64,000 nt of DNA, from the NCBI GenBank assembly GCA_033819885.1, contig JAQYUZ010000019.1:62001-126000 (forward strand), read 5' to 3'. Shown piece after piece: positions 45,070-56,543 of the stretch. Position 1 is the first letter of the stretch, and every line of letters starts with the position of its first letter. The notes under the pieces were generated by a model. It was not told the origin of the DNA. It was given only the letters and a program-made list of their open reading frames with translations, and ran no database searches. Both the position numbers and the translations under genes were made by a program. Source of the DNA: Microbotryomycetes sp. JL201 (lineage: Eukaryota > Basidiomycota > Microbotryomycetes).

Positions 45070-46997
45070 ATGACAACCCGAGACGTCATTGTTGCCACCC
45101 AGGATAGCGTATTGGAGTGTGCGCCCGTGCCGCGATTGACTTTCGTCCAAGGCCTCGTTTGCGGTCAACTGTCATTGTCAGTGGCGCGATTGTCCGTCAA
45201 TACCACCTATTTAACATGTGACTAAGCTGCCTTGCATGCTAGCCTGATCGTATCAATCTTGTTTCTCAAGTATTTTGTGTTTCAAGATTCGGCGGCAGAC
45301 GGCGCTTCGCTTGCGCACTCGACAACGAGTCAGACCCGTCGCAGAGTACGCCAAGACTGCCTCTAGACCTGCCGATAATCTTGCCTGACCCTCCCGTGTG
45401 CTTGAACCAGAAACCAAAGCGACCTCGGAAATCATCTCTCTCCGTCGAGCCGGTGGCGCCTGCAATACTCGCCGCGCTAGACTATGACATTGCGTCACAC
45501 GCGCCAGAGACGCTCGACTGGTTGAACGTCCTGATAGCTCAAGCTTTGTCAGGATACAGGAGCGCGATCATTACGTCGACCGTTGGAGGCGAAGGCGGGG
45601 CCAAAGGGCTGCTTGAAGAGATGCTCAACCGCAAAAGCAAGCTGGAGGAACAAGGTGCAGAACAACAAAAGCCTGGCGTCATCAGTTTGGATTATATCGA
45701 GGTGACAGATGTGGCCGTCGGCGAAAGATATCCCGTTTTGAGCGATGCACGGGTCAGGCCCAGTGGCGAGGACGGCAGCGTGGTCAGTCGGCGCGATAGG
45801 CCGCACCGACCGCGTACTGAAGCTGACGTGTTTACTCTACAGCGCGTCGAGATTGACGTCGAATACACAGATCATGTGTCCCTGTCCGTATCGACGTGCC
45901 TGCTGGCCAATTTCCCGAGGCCACGTTTCGCAGTCTTGCCGGTCTCGCTCGGACTGACGCTCGAGCGATTTTCTGGAACGCTCACGGTCGAATTGCCGCC
46001 GCCTTCACGTAGACCACACTCGTCTTTGCGCAAGGCGCCATCTCGAGACGCGGACGAAGGTGTGCCTTCACCATCGATCCACCTCTCTCTCCATCCCGAT
46101 TTTACACTCGATGTCTCGACTTCTTCGCTACTCGGCTCGAGAGCCAAACTGCAGGATGTGCCAAAAATCGAGCAGCTCATCCTTGCGAGGATACGAGGAT
46201 ATATACAGGATAGAGTCGTCTGGCCTGGCCGCGTGCAAATCTCGCTGCCGGCGGTGCATAGCTCTGCTCACTCACATCATTCGCATCACCACCACCACCA
46301 TGCACACGGGCAGGCAGGGGCTGTTCTCAGCTCGAGGACCGATGTCAGGCCAACGTCTGATATTGACGAATGGGTCGCCAAGTCGGACTCTTCACCAGCG
46401 TTCTCTCCACGATCTACGGCACCGACAGATGTGCTCGAGTCTCGTCGATCGTCTTCAACCAACACATCTGTCACTCCAACGTCGGCAACACCACTGTCCT
46501 CGTCGTCTGCAACGGAACCAACAGTTGACCTCGATGCACCGGGCGGACCGTCTGTCACATTGCATCCAAAAGTGAAACCTCCTACGCCTTCACACAACCC
46601 CGCCTCGTCCCCGACCAAATCCGGTTCGCAACTTTTACCATCGCCGTCAGAATCTGTGCCAGGTCACTATCGACCGTCGCCTCCTTTGCAAGACACGTTG
46701 AGAAGACCTTTTGAACCCCCTCCTCTTTCGAGAGGGGGAGGTAGAGGCAAATGGTTGGACCCCGTTCTCGTCAATGGCGCGAGAGGCTCGACGAGTGCGG
46801 GCAGCAGCAGTTCGAGGATAGGTGGAGGTGGCGTAACGGCTGCCAGATTAGCAGAGGCGGCTAGGTTGCATGCCGGTACAGAGTCAAAGACTGTCGATGT
46901 CGGCGGAATGAGGTACAGGTACGGTGGTAGAAGCTTGGCAGGAGTAGGAGTCGGAGTCGAAGTGGCGAGCTCGGTCGGCAGTCGGAGTAGACGGTGA
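45070..46997 (+). CDS. MMM1: Mmm1, ER subunit of the ERMES tether
   Basis: ER membrane anchor of the ER-mitochondria encounter structure, with a lipid-binding SMP domain. The N-terminal lumenal part MTTRDVIVATQDSVLEC is followed by a membrane helix TFVQGLVCGQLLIVSILFLK, completed across an intron (CAA-CT|C). SMP domain: ETLDWLNVLIAQALSGYRSA, VEIDVEYTDHVSLSVSTCLL, PRPRFAVLPVSLGLTLERFS, SIHLSLHPDFTLDVSTSSLL and GSRAKLQDVPKIEQLILARI, ending VVWPGRVQISLP. After it comes a His-rich run (HSHHSHHHHHHAHG) and a tail of more than 220 residues rich in Ser, Pro and Gly. An intron between 45.28 and 45.36 kb is needed to keep frame; its exact donor is uncertain. Confidence 0.92.
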
Positions 46998-47200
46998 GGC
47001 AGCAAGTTGACGAGTGATATGTTGAGCATTGTTGTACCAAAACCGCTCTACTCATGTTTGCTATTTGAACGAGGGCCACAATTGAACGACGGGATGCATT
47101 GAACGCAAACAAACCAGCAAGACTAGTCCTCAACGCGACGAAAAGCGTCAAGCAAAACGAAAACACAAGAATAACCAACAAGATCATCTCTTGTCCGTGT

Positions 47201-48675
47201 CTAGAACGTTTCGAGGTCATCCTCGTGCTGCAAGCCGTCTTCCTCCTCCACATCGGGTACCTCGAATCCTTCCTGTGGGCCGGCCAAAATTAGATCCAAC
47301 AAGCCTAAATCAATGGTCATCTCCGAGAGCAGGTCGACTGACCTCTGTCGAGTACAGAATCTGCTGAATCTCTAACAGCAAGTTCTTTTCCGTTTCCGTC
47401 ATCGTCTCGTCTTCGGTTTCGAGTCGAGCGCCGATCAAGATCTCAATCTCTCGTAGCTTGTTGAAGTAGAAGTCTGTGCGATGAGCCTATTTGTGAGCAT
47501 CAAAGCCTGCGTATGTAGATCAAAGGCTGACCTCGCTCCTTTTCCAGTCCATCGACAGAGACGCGCATCTCTTCCATCTGACTTGTCAGCTGCTGCACTG
47601 CAGCGTCGTTGTTCGACGAAGAAGCGTTACTTGGTCGGACGCCAACACCTGACCCTGTCCGAGCTGTGAAAATTCGCGTAAGCTCGAGGACCTGGGAGTC
47701 ATTTGCCGCCACCGCAACTCACCTGACCCTGCCGCTGGACCGCTCCGTCTCGATGCCGTTGTTGCCGCTGCTCCGGCGCGTGCAGGCGGTGCAGATGTTG
47801 TCGTAACGGGCGATCTGCCGGCCGGCCTCACGCCCGCTGACGAGCCTGAGCGAGCTGAAGAAGACCAATAGTGGATCAGATGTACTGTTTAAAAACATCT
47901 CTCGCTCTGCATACGACTGACCCGATCCTGCGCCAGTACCTCCCCGTCTTGCCAGAGCGTCATACTCGCCACCGGGAAAGTTCATGTCCCAGAACTTTTT
48001 GAGCCACTGCAGAAACTCGAGGTTGTCTTGCATCTTGCAATTCATGAGTTTCTCGACAGGCACGGGCTGCGCGAGTAGTGTCAGCGTTTGTGCGACAGTT
48101 CCGCCCAAGTGATTGGTCACTACCTTGTCAATCTGGTGATCCTTGAAAGCATTTTGAAGTATCTTGTAATTTGCCATGAGCTCGTACGACTGCCTGTGAG
48201 CGCGTATAGTGAGCCTGTCGTCAGCCAACATGGCCTCGGCGCTCTCGTGCTTGCAGAGCCTGCTTACTTTGCGTTGAGCTTGATTTTGTGCACGGGCACA
48301 TCCAGAAAGATCGAGTCAATCACCTAGATGAGCGCGATGTTTCATGTCAGCAGCACTTCGCACTGGCGGGCGAGCGCGTCGACGGCGGTTGCACGCCGCG
48401 CCATGCTCACATGGCAGTACACGGCGCCGTTGCCTGCACGCGAGCAGCAAGCCAAGATCAAACGTCAGCATGCCGCTCTCTTTCAGCGCAAATTTGACGC
48501 CTGCGTGCTCTCGGGACGCCTCGACTGACCGCATTGTTCAACTTTCGTGTACTGGACCTGGCACAGGTCATTGATCCACTGCAACAGACTATGCCTCGAT
48601 TCTCCCTGAAACCATATTGACCGTCAGCTTGCCCTGTCCCAGTCATTTGTCAGGCATGCATGCACTGACCGCCAT
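47201..48675 (-). CDS. EB1/Bim1/Mal3 microtubule plus-end protein
   Basis: Binds growing microtubule ends. The calponin-homology domain reads GESRHSLLQWINDLCQVQYT, KVEQCGQGAVYC-like, QSYELMANYKILQNAFKDHQ, PVEKLMNCKMQDNLEFLQWL and KKFWDMNFPGGEYDALARRG. A Ser/Ala/Pro linker follows (SPVTTTSAPPARAGAAATTA), then the EB-homology coiled coil QQLTSQMEEMRVSVDGLEKE and LETEDETMTETEKNLLLEIQ, ending EDDLETF. The first coding exon is only ATGGCG (48670-48675), separated by a 64-nt intron from the GESRHSLL exon. Seven or so introns. It is divergent from AFG3, 175 bases between starts. Confidence 0.94.
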
Positions 48676-48850
48676 TGAACAGAATTAGTATTGATCGCGT
48701 AAAGGGAAACAACCAATTCAACTCGGCGAAGCTTGACTCGCGATCCGAGGACAGAGCCACCGGAACCTTTGCCTCCGACACGCACATTCCTCTACGCAAA
48801 ACTTCTCCACTCATCTTTGATACACTCGACCCGAGTTGCACACTCGCGTG
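48676..48850. promoter_or_regulatory. bidirectional promoter, EB1 / m-AAA protease
   Basis: Only 175 bases lie between the two inferred start codons, so both promoters are contained here or overlap the first exons. Confidence 0.45.
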
Positions 48851-51800
48851 ATGTTGTCTCGGACGAGTGCACGGCAGCTGACGCGGCTCGGGCGCAGCGC
48901 GCGGCCATCGACGACCGCGACTCGACGCCACCTGTCCCTGACGACATGGCCGAAGCTGTCTCAGAGCTTGTTGTATGCCAAAGAATCCAAGGACAAGGGC
49001 AAGCAACCCCAACAACAACACGAACAAGCGCCGCCGCCCGGTCTCGATGACTTCTTCGGCGGCATGCTCGGCAAGGTAAACGCCGGCGCAAAAGCGCCCG
49101 CCGCAGGCAACATTGCACCGGAAGCGAACCCGTCAGACCCGCTCAAAAAGCTGTTTGGCGGCGGCGGCTCGGGTGGGCCGAGTAATGGCGGCGGCGGCCC
49201 TGGCAAAGACTCGCCACCACCGCCAGGCAACCCTTCATCGGCATCAATCTTGGCCACGACACTCATTTTCTACATGCTCTACCGCCTCTCGACGTCTTAC
49301 GATCCAGCCAGCCGCGAGATTACTTGGCAAGAATTCCAGTCGGCGTTCCTCGCAAAGGGCCTCGTTGACAAACTGACGGTCATCAACCGATCCAAAGTCA
49401 GAGTCAGCTTGCACTCGAATGCGACGGGCACCATGTACAGCTCGACAATGTCGGACGGAATGACGTCGACGACGTCTGGATCGGGATCGCCGCCCTCGCC
49501 ATCGGGATCAACGTACTACTTTTCAATCGGCAGCGTCGAAGCGTTCGAACGAAAACTTGATGATGCCCAGCGAGAGCTCGGCATTCCATTATCGGAGCGC
49601 GTCCCGGTTGCGTACCATGACGAGATTCCGTTCTTGCAGACGGTCATGCACTTTGCACCCACTTTGCTGCTTGCCGGTCTGCTGTTCTACATCTCAAAGC
49701 GAGCTGCTGGCGGCATGAGTGGCATGGGCGGCGGTGGCGGCGGCGGTCCTGGTGGCATCTTTGGCGTCGGCAAGTCAAAGGCGAAGATGTTCAACCCAGA
49801 GACCGACGTCAAGGTGAAATTTAACGAGGTGGCAGGCATGGACGAGGCCAAGGAAGAGATCATGGAGTTTGTTTCTTTCTTGAAAGAACCGCAAAAGTAC
49901 GAGCGACTTGGAGCAAAAATACCTCGCGGCGCGATTCTGTCTGGACCTCCAGGTACAGGCAAGACATTATTGGCAAAGGCGACGGCAGGCGAGGCTGGTG
50001 TACCATTCTTGTCAGTGTCAGGCTCCGAGTTTGTCGAAATGTTTGTCGGTGTCGGCCCGTCTCGTGTGCGCGACTTGTTTGCGACAGCCAAGAAGAATGC
50101 ACCATGCATCATCTTTATCGACGAAATCGACGCCATTGGTAAATCTCGAGGTCGTGGCGGACAATTCGGTGGCAATGACGAGCGCGAGTCGACTTTGAAT
50201 CAGCTGCTTGTCGAGATGGACGGTTTCGGCACGAAGGATCACATTGTCATGCTCGCTGGTACCAATCGCGCCGACGTGCTTGATTCTGCTTTGATGCGGC
50301 CTGGTCGATTTGATCGTCACATTGCCGTCTCCAACCCGGACGTGTCTGGTCGACGCCAGATCTTCAAAGTACATTTGCGAAACCTCGTCTTGGACCCAAA
50401 CGAAGATGGCGCCGACAAGGATGGCGCAGCAGACGGCGTGACAGAGTCGGGCGAGGCTGGATCAGGACCTGAAGCTCGTCCGGCACCGATCATGTCTGCC
50501 GAGACGGCTTCGATCATACTCAAGGCGACAACGCATGACGCACCTTCTTCAAAGTCGAAGAGAGCTTCGTCACCGTCTGCTGGCGCAGCCGGCAAAGACA
50601 CGTCAAAGCCCGGATCGGCCGAGAACTCTAATTTCAAATCCATGTACACGTACAAAGAAGAGGCCGAAGACAACTCAGCACGCTCTTTGCTAGCTCGCAA
50701 GCTTGCGGCGCACACGCCTGGATTCTCGGGTGCCGACATTGCCAACGTTTGTAATGAGGCGGCGCTCGTTGCAGCTCGACTTGGGGCCGATTTCGTTACC
50801 GAACAACACTTTGAGATGGCGATTGAGCGCGTCATCGCAGGCATGGAGCGTAAGAGTCGTGTGTTGAGCCCGGAAGAGAAGAAGACAGTTGCATACCACG
50901 AGGCTGGTCATGCTGTTTGTGGGTGGTTCCTCGAATACGCAGACCCTCTGCTCAAGGTTCGTTGCGCACCGTGAGGGGTCTTTCACATGAAGCTAATCAT
51001 CTACAACCGGATAGGTTTCAATCATTCCTCGCGGAGTTGGAGCACTCGGTTACGCTCAGTATCTCCCCAAAGAGAGGTACTTGTACTCTACGGAGCAGCT
51101 TCTCGACCGAATGTGCATGACGCTCGGTGGACGAGTTGCAGAGGAGATCTTTTTCGGACGGATCACAACCGGTGCTCAGGATGACTTGCAGGTAAGCATC
51201 CATGCTCGATGAGAAATGCTTTTCGCCACAAGCTCTGACTACCAATTCGCTTTCTTGTGCAGAAAATCACACGTATGGCGTTCGAGGTTTGCGCCAACTG
51301 TTCGTCGAACGCTTTGCCCTTTGGTCGCGCAGACATCGCTGATCATGATTTCGACATTAGATGGCATGAATTCCGAAGTCGGACCACTGTCCTATCGACA
51401 AGATCAAGAGTCTTTCCAGAAGCCGTTTTCTGAGCGGACGGCAGAGTTGCTCGACAATGAAGTTCGCAAGATGGTCAACCGAGCGCATGAACGTACGACA
51501 CAACTATTGACCGATAAGCGAGAGCAGGTTGAGAAGGTTGCCCAATTGCTGCTTGCCAGAGAAGTCTTGTCAAGGTACGCGCACCCTCGAGAAGACTGTT
51601 TCTCGGTGTTTCTCTTCGGCGGGATGAGGCCGGCGCCGTTGACGCGGGCTTTCTGCAGGGATGACATGATTGAATTGCTCGGTCCCAGGCCTTTTGAGAA
51701 GGCTGATCCTTATGACGAAGCGGTGCTGGGAGCACCGGCCGCTGGCGCGCCCTTGCCACGTCAGGGTGGCTCGTCAAAGTCGCCCGAGACGGCCGAGGAT

Positions 51801-52008
51801 GCCGAAAAGCAGAAGCAAGGTTTGCCTCTCGGGGAAGGAATTGAAGGTGGTCAAGGCGTAAGTCGAGAAAGCGGTGCAGGTTCGGGAGACCCGGTTGGCT
51901 GACTTGAGTGGCACGCGCTCCGTTTGCAAATTGCGGTGCACACAGGTACCGGTTCCGGAGCCGAGAGGCATTGAGCCGGGCGTTGCGAGCAACAGGGTTG
52001 ATGCCTGA
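48851..52008 (+). CDS. mitochondrial m-AAA protease subunit (Afg3/Yta12)
   Basis: ATP-dependent zinc protease of the mitochondrial inner membrane. The N-terminus [20 protein letters not shown] is a mitochondrial presequence. A membrane helix ([15 protein letters not shown]) and a second one ([14 protein letters not shown]) flank the intermembrane domain. AAA motifs: [20 protein letters not shown] (Walker A), [20 protein letters not shown] (Walker B), [20 protein letters not shown]. The protease site is [14 protein letters not shown] (HEAGH), then [20 protein letters not shown]. About 110 extra low-complexity residues lie between [12 protein letters not shown] and [20 protein letters not shown]. 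Introns only in the 3' third; the last exon ends SNRVDA. Afg3 versus Yta12 cannot be settled by eye. Confidence 0.95.
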
Positions 52009-52534
52009 TTGTGTGACACGGCTATGAATGGGTTCTGTGCGCGTCTCCTACTTGCATCTATGCGGACCTGACTGGCCCGATGTACTCCTTAAAACGTCGT
52101 TTCACCTCCTTGGTCGTTAGTGTGCCGCTCCGATGTGTACCAACGATTTGTAACAAGTCCTATGAATAGTCTTCGTCTTGGGGTGCACCCGAGTCGTCCG
52201 CTCGATGCAGAAGGGCGGCTCTCGGAATCCGACTGGCACAGCATTTTCAAGTGTTTGGCTGCGCTGACGATCATTGTCTCTGGCACGTGGCGCGTGCACA
52301 ACTGAATGACCATCGTGCTGGACGGGACCAGCTCGTTTCGTTTCGTTTCGTTGATTTCTCTGTTTCTTCTCCCATCACTGCTCTCACCAACCCATTCCTC
52401 GACTCACCGATAATTCGTGTTAGGTTTTTATTTTTTGGTTTGGTTTGTTTGCGCCGGCCGGCTTGCTTGCGCTCGAGCCTCTCTGCCGCCGCTCCTTTTG
52501 ACGATTGCGTCGCGCGCCTGGCACAGACGAGCCA
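52009..52534. other. intergenic gap, tandem genes
   Basis: This 526-base gap lies between the m-AAA gene and the DUF6593 gene. It contains a short (TTTCG)n tract at about 52336-52351 and a T/CT-rich stretch before the next start. No gene seen. Confidence 0.4.
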
Positions 52535-53593
52535 ATGACGACATACGGCGTCGTGTCACCGGCCATGTACCTGACGTGTGAAGCGTTCCACGTCGAGAAT
52601 GCGCGTCGAGACCACGTGCGGTACGTTGACGCTGGCAAGCAGCTGCCGCGTTTCTTTGCCCAACACCGCCGCACCGTGCTCGAAGCTGCCCTGTTTGAAG
52701 GCAGGGACAAGGTCAGTCTGCTGCTTTGTATGTGTCTAGGTTCGAAGCTCGACGCTAGACGCGGACGCTGTCTGTCCCGAGCACTGGCTCCTGTTGTGCG
52801 CGCCTGCGCCCGCGCCCGCGCCCGCGCCCGCTTCCCCAGATAGCGCGTCGCGCGGCGTCGACTAAAAAAAACTTTTTTCCGCCGACTGCCTCTCGAGTAA
52901 ACAAAACAAGCACGTGAGCGCACCGCGACTGACCTCGATCCTTCCACGTCATACACATGACAGGTCGGTCAAGCCACAGAAGATGAACTCGAATTGCGCG
53001 GCGTAAAGGTCTCGACCGAAAAGTTGTACAAAAAGGGACTGTTTTCGAGGTGAGCGACGCTCGAGCTTCGCCACACCGCTGCCCCCCCCCCCCCCAAAGT
53101 CCCGTGTTGAACGCGCGCACGCTTGCCCGCCTGCACTCGGGACGACATCGACTGACTTCTGCAATGCATACAGATGGAGGACATGGAAGGGTCCAGATGG
53201 ACTCAAGTACTCCTGGCAAGTGGCAGACAACAACGATCTAAGGGTCAGTCGCCATTGAGAGACGGATCTCGCCACAGACAACACATACTAACATGTTACA
53301 CCTCTGTGTGCGCAGATGGTTGAAGTCAAGTCCAACACAACCGTCGTTTACTGCAACCGGCAACAGTCCAAGAGGTGAGCATCGCCGCGACTGGAAAAAA
53401 AAAAAAGTCTTGCCCCCAACTCATGCCCCCACTCTCCGACGACAGCCAATCCATCATCATCAGCGCTTCTGTGCTCCCTTTCCTAGAACTCGTCCTCTTG
53501 ACTCTGATTCAAGCCGAGTTCGAGATCGTCAAACAGGTGCGCAAGCTGCAAGAACGAGAGGACGACAGGGACGAGCAACTCGGCGTTTGGTAG
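52535..53593 (+). CDS. DUF6593-domain protein
   Basis: Family of unknown function widespread in basidiomycetes. Exons join as MTTYGVVSPAMYLTCEAFHV and so on to FEGRDK, then VGQATEDELELRGVKVSTEK, LFSR, WRTWKGPDGLKYSWQVADNN, MVEVKSNTTVVYCNRQQSKR, and a last exon ending ELVLLTLIQAEFEIVKQVRK, LQEREDDRDEQLGVW. The closing helix with LTLIQAEFEIVKQVR fits the family end. No signal peptide. The first intron (52712-52963, 252 nt) carries a GCGCCC-type hexamer repeat (about 52804-52831); the second carries a run of 14 C (53082-53095). Exon borders near 53375-53450 are approximate. Confidence 0.75.
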
Positions 53594-54102
53594 CGCACCC
53601 ACCGTCGTCGATAAGCACGGCACTTTTGTCTCGTTCCTCTACCAACGGTACAAACACGCTCTCGGTCTTTTACGCTTCTCTGGACTCGGTTTCTTTGGGC
53701 GCCTTCGCACCTCGTTCCGCCTCGTCTGTTGTCGACTTTTACACAACCTTGTACATTAGCCTTTCAGATTGAATATCCTTCTCGCGTCCGTATTTCTCTC
53801 CTTCCCTCGCTCGCTCTCTCGTGTCGTTGGTTCTGCGCTATATAGACTGTATGCAATTTCCAAAGGTTTTCCAACGTATCCGTGGACAGAACAAGAATTC
53901 TGCCCGTCTGATTGCGATCGACACAGCGGCACCCCTTCGCATGAGACTTTGTGTGGAAGACACGTGACCTGTCTGTACGCGCCGTCGGACGAGGTCTTTG
54001 CGAGCAAAGGTTTCACGCTGACCCTCTCGACACCTCGAAAGTGACTTGCGCTGTAGCAATAGCAAGTCGAGTGACATCCAGTGCAAACCTTGAGCTCTAC
54101 AG
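53594..54102. other. intergenic gap with an unexplained open frame
   Basis: This 509-base gap lies between the DUF6593 stop and the next ATG. A plus-strand frame is open from about 53769 to 54044 and ends HVTCLYAPSDEVFASKGFTL, then TLSTPRK. It has no upstream ATG in frame and no join into the next gene that keeps frame, so I leave it uncalled. Confidence 0.4.
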
Positions 54103-56362
54103 ATGGAGCTAGCTGCAGAGCGTCAAGCGCTCATGTCGCCTGTCACTCAACAACAATCGGATCAACGGACAGCAACAGCGCCCCGTGATGGCTCAGAGGG
54201 GGACGAAAAGCCCTCAATCAGCATGTTCACATCGGTGACCAACCTTTGGAGGGCCTTGAGAGGATCTAACGGTACCTCGACGACGTCAATCAACAAGCGA
54301 GCACGCACCACTGCGGCAGCAGCGAACGGCAGCGACGACGGACACGTCGTGGATGAATACCTCAGTGGACACACTGAAAGACGAGGCAAGAGGCGCAAGG
54401 TGACGGACGATCAAGGACAGCCGTCACAAGGTGAGAGGCCGATGTCGAGACTCCTGACACTCGTCATAGGGTTCTTCTGACACACATTCTTTCAGTCGAT
54501 GACTCTCCTATCTGTCAGGCTCCATCCTTGCTGTCAAACTCCATGTCCGCACCCAATATGCGGGCGCCACTCGGTCGAAGCCGCAGCACGACGACACACA
54601 GACGCAAACCCAGTCAACATCATGTGCACTTTGATCTACCTTCATCTTCTTCGTTCCCTACTCTCGCTCAGCTGGCGCGCCCTAGCGGGCCGAGGGTCCC
54701 TGACAAGGCAGCACTAAAGATCAGCAAGATCGTGCTCGCGTCAAACGCCAGTGAGAGCACAAACACGTGGAGGCTGGCGAGGACAGAGGAGCTCGATCAA
54801 CAAGGTCAACGCCCGACCAGTAAACGCAAGGCGCCGGCAATCGATGACGAAGAGGAGAGCGAGAGCGTCAAGAAAATTCGAAAGCTCGAGGAGGAGATTC
54901 AAAAGTTGCAGCAAGAGGTGAGCATTCATATGCAACGATACAGCAAAAAAGGAAGTATATTAATGTTGTGGGCTTGATAGCTGGTTGCTGCGAAGCGAGA
55001 GAGTCTTCAAAGTCAAGATCGATCGACGGAAGCTTTCCGGACCGAAGACTTTCCGCCTGTCAGATCTCCGGCGTCATCCGCTCCCGTATCATGTGGGCCG
55101 TATCCAGCAGCTCCGCCACCGCCACCACCGCCGCCGCCGCCTGCACCAGGCAAAAATGTGATCGCAGGCGCTTGGAAAAAATCAGAGGCGCAGACAGATT
55201 TTTTGATCAAAGCCCGCAAGTCGTTGAAGGTGCGAGGTGGTGCATGTTGTGGCAATGTTTGTTAGCACGTGACTGACCTGCCTTGAAACTAGGCGACGCC
55301 ACCGAGACCCAAGCGCAAACCGAGCCTTGGCCCGACAGATTCAGCCGGGCCAAAATCTCTCGACATGGGCGCATTCTTGTCGGAAATGAAAGGCGTCAAG
55401 CTGAGAAAAGTTGGTCCGAGTCCTTCTGCTTCCCGGAAACGTGACAGGCCCGTCAACGAGTTGCAAGATGTGTTGCGTAAGTTCCTAACGTGCCAGATCA
55501 AACGAGCGCGATTGACGATATTGTGTGTGCTCTTGAAGAACAAGCTTTCAGCCGTAAATTCGCCAAGTCTAGAGCTATGGAGATCTCTTCACCCGTACCG
55601 AGAATGGAACAAGGGTCACCATCCTGGGACAGTCCACGACCTGCTCCTCCCATTCCTATCTATTCGACGGCCTCGGATCGATCGGTTATGAAGACGCCGC
55701 CGAAACCGTTAAACTCGACCGCAACTCGGGGTGCTGCTTCGACTCGTTTAGATTTAGCTCGCAGACCTAGCAACCCTACTCCACCTCCGATCAACTATTC
55801 GAGGCCGATTACGCCCGGCAGGCAGAAGAGGCTCGCAGCCGCAGCTGTCTCTATTGTTGACAATGACCGGCCGCAGCCTGAAGCGAAGGTCGTGGACGAC
55901 CAAGCGGATAGTTGCAACAGGGCAAACGAGCGTCAGAAAGCTCACGAAACCTTGTTACGAAACGAGACCACCGTCAACGACCCCACACTTTCGTGGACGT
56001 CGTCAATTCAAGTCGGTCCTTTGAGAAAAAGAACGGCGAGGAGGTTGCCTGTGAGCTTGAGCGGAACGAGTTTCGAGTCCGTCACGTCGACACAAGGTTC
56101 CGTCTATTCGGTCACGTCCGAAACTTTCATGGAACAGGAATCGAGTTTGCACCAGAACGGGAACGAGTACGGTCTCAAGAGTCGGTTTTCTGAAATGACG
56201 GTAGAGGCAGCAGCGAGAGACAGTCGTGACGCGATGACTTTTGCTCAGCCGGTCTCCATTGTAGAAGAAGGGCACGATTTGGAAGGCTGTATCAAAGCGT
56301 CCAAAAGAAAAGGTGGAGAATGGGATAGTTGGGAGCTGAGACGCGCTGAAGAAGGCTTGTGA
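54103..56362 (+). CDS. uncharacterised Pro-rich protein with a WH2-like motif
   Basis: Large, mostly disordered protein not assigned to a named family. In order: Ser/Thr-rich N-terminus, a coiled coil (SVKKIRKLEEEIQKLQQE), a polyproline run (PAAPPPPPPPPPPAPGK), a conserved-looking block AWKKSEAQTDFLIKARKSLK and RPKRKPSLGPTDSAGPKSLD, and MGAFLSEMKGVKLRKV, which resembles an actin-binding WH2 motif (helix then LRKV). Long Ser/Pro/Arg-rich tail (LARRPSNPTPPPINYSRPIT) ending WELRRAEEGL. Four introns; the third join GTG-TTG-C|CT gives VLPFSRKFAKSRAME. ATG 54103 directly follows CTCTACAG, so an upstream exon is possible. The actin link is inference. Confidence 0.65.
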
Positions 56363-56543
56363 CCTTCCAATGCTAGCCGTGACATCACACTGTGGATATT
56401 CTCTTGCCATTACTATGCCGTCCTCTTCGACCAAGTACAACGTCTGAGAACATGTTGCAAAAGGCGAGACAAAGAAGACAAGGACGAGATATTCCACCTT
56501 GGATACCGTTCAGATTCCACTCGAATGTCCCTGACCAATGTTT

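Noticed and set aside
49687-50175. Minus-strand frame of 162 codons inside the m-AAA gene
   Set aside because: Antisense of the conserved AAA domain; composition explained by the coding strand.
52804-52831. GCGCCC hexamer repeat as a CRISPR-like or telomere-like array
   Set aside because: Simple sequence of about 28 bases within an intron, without spacers.
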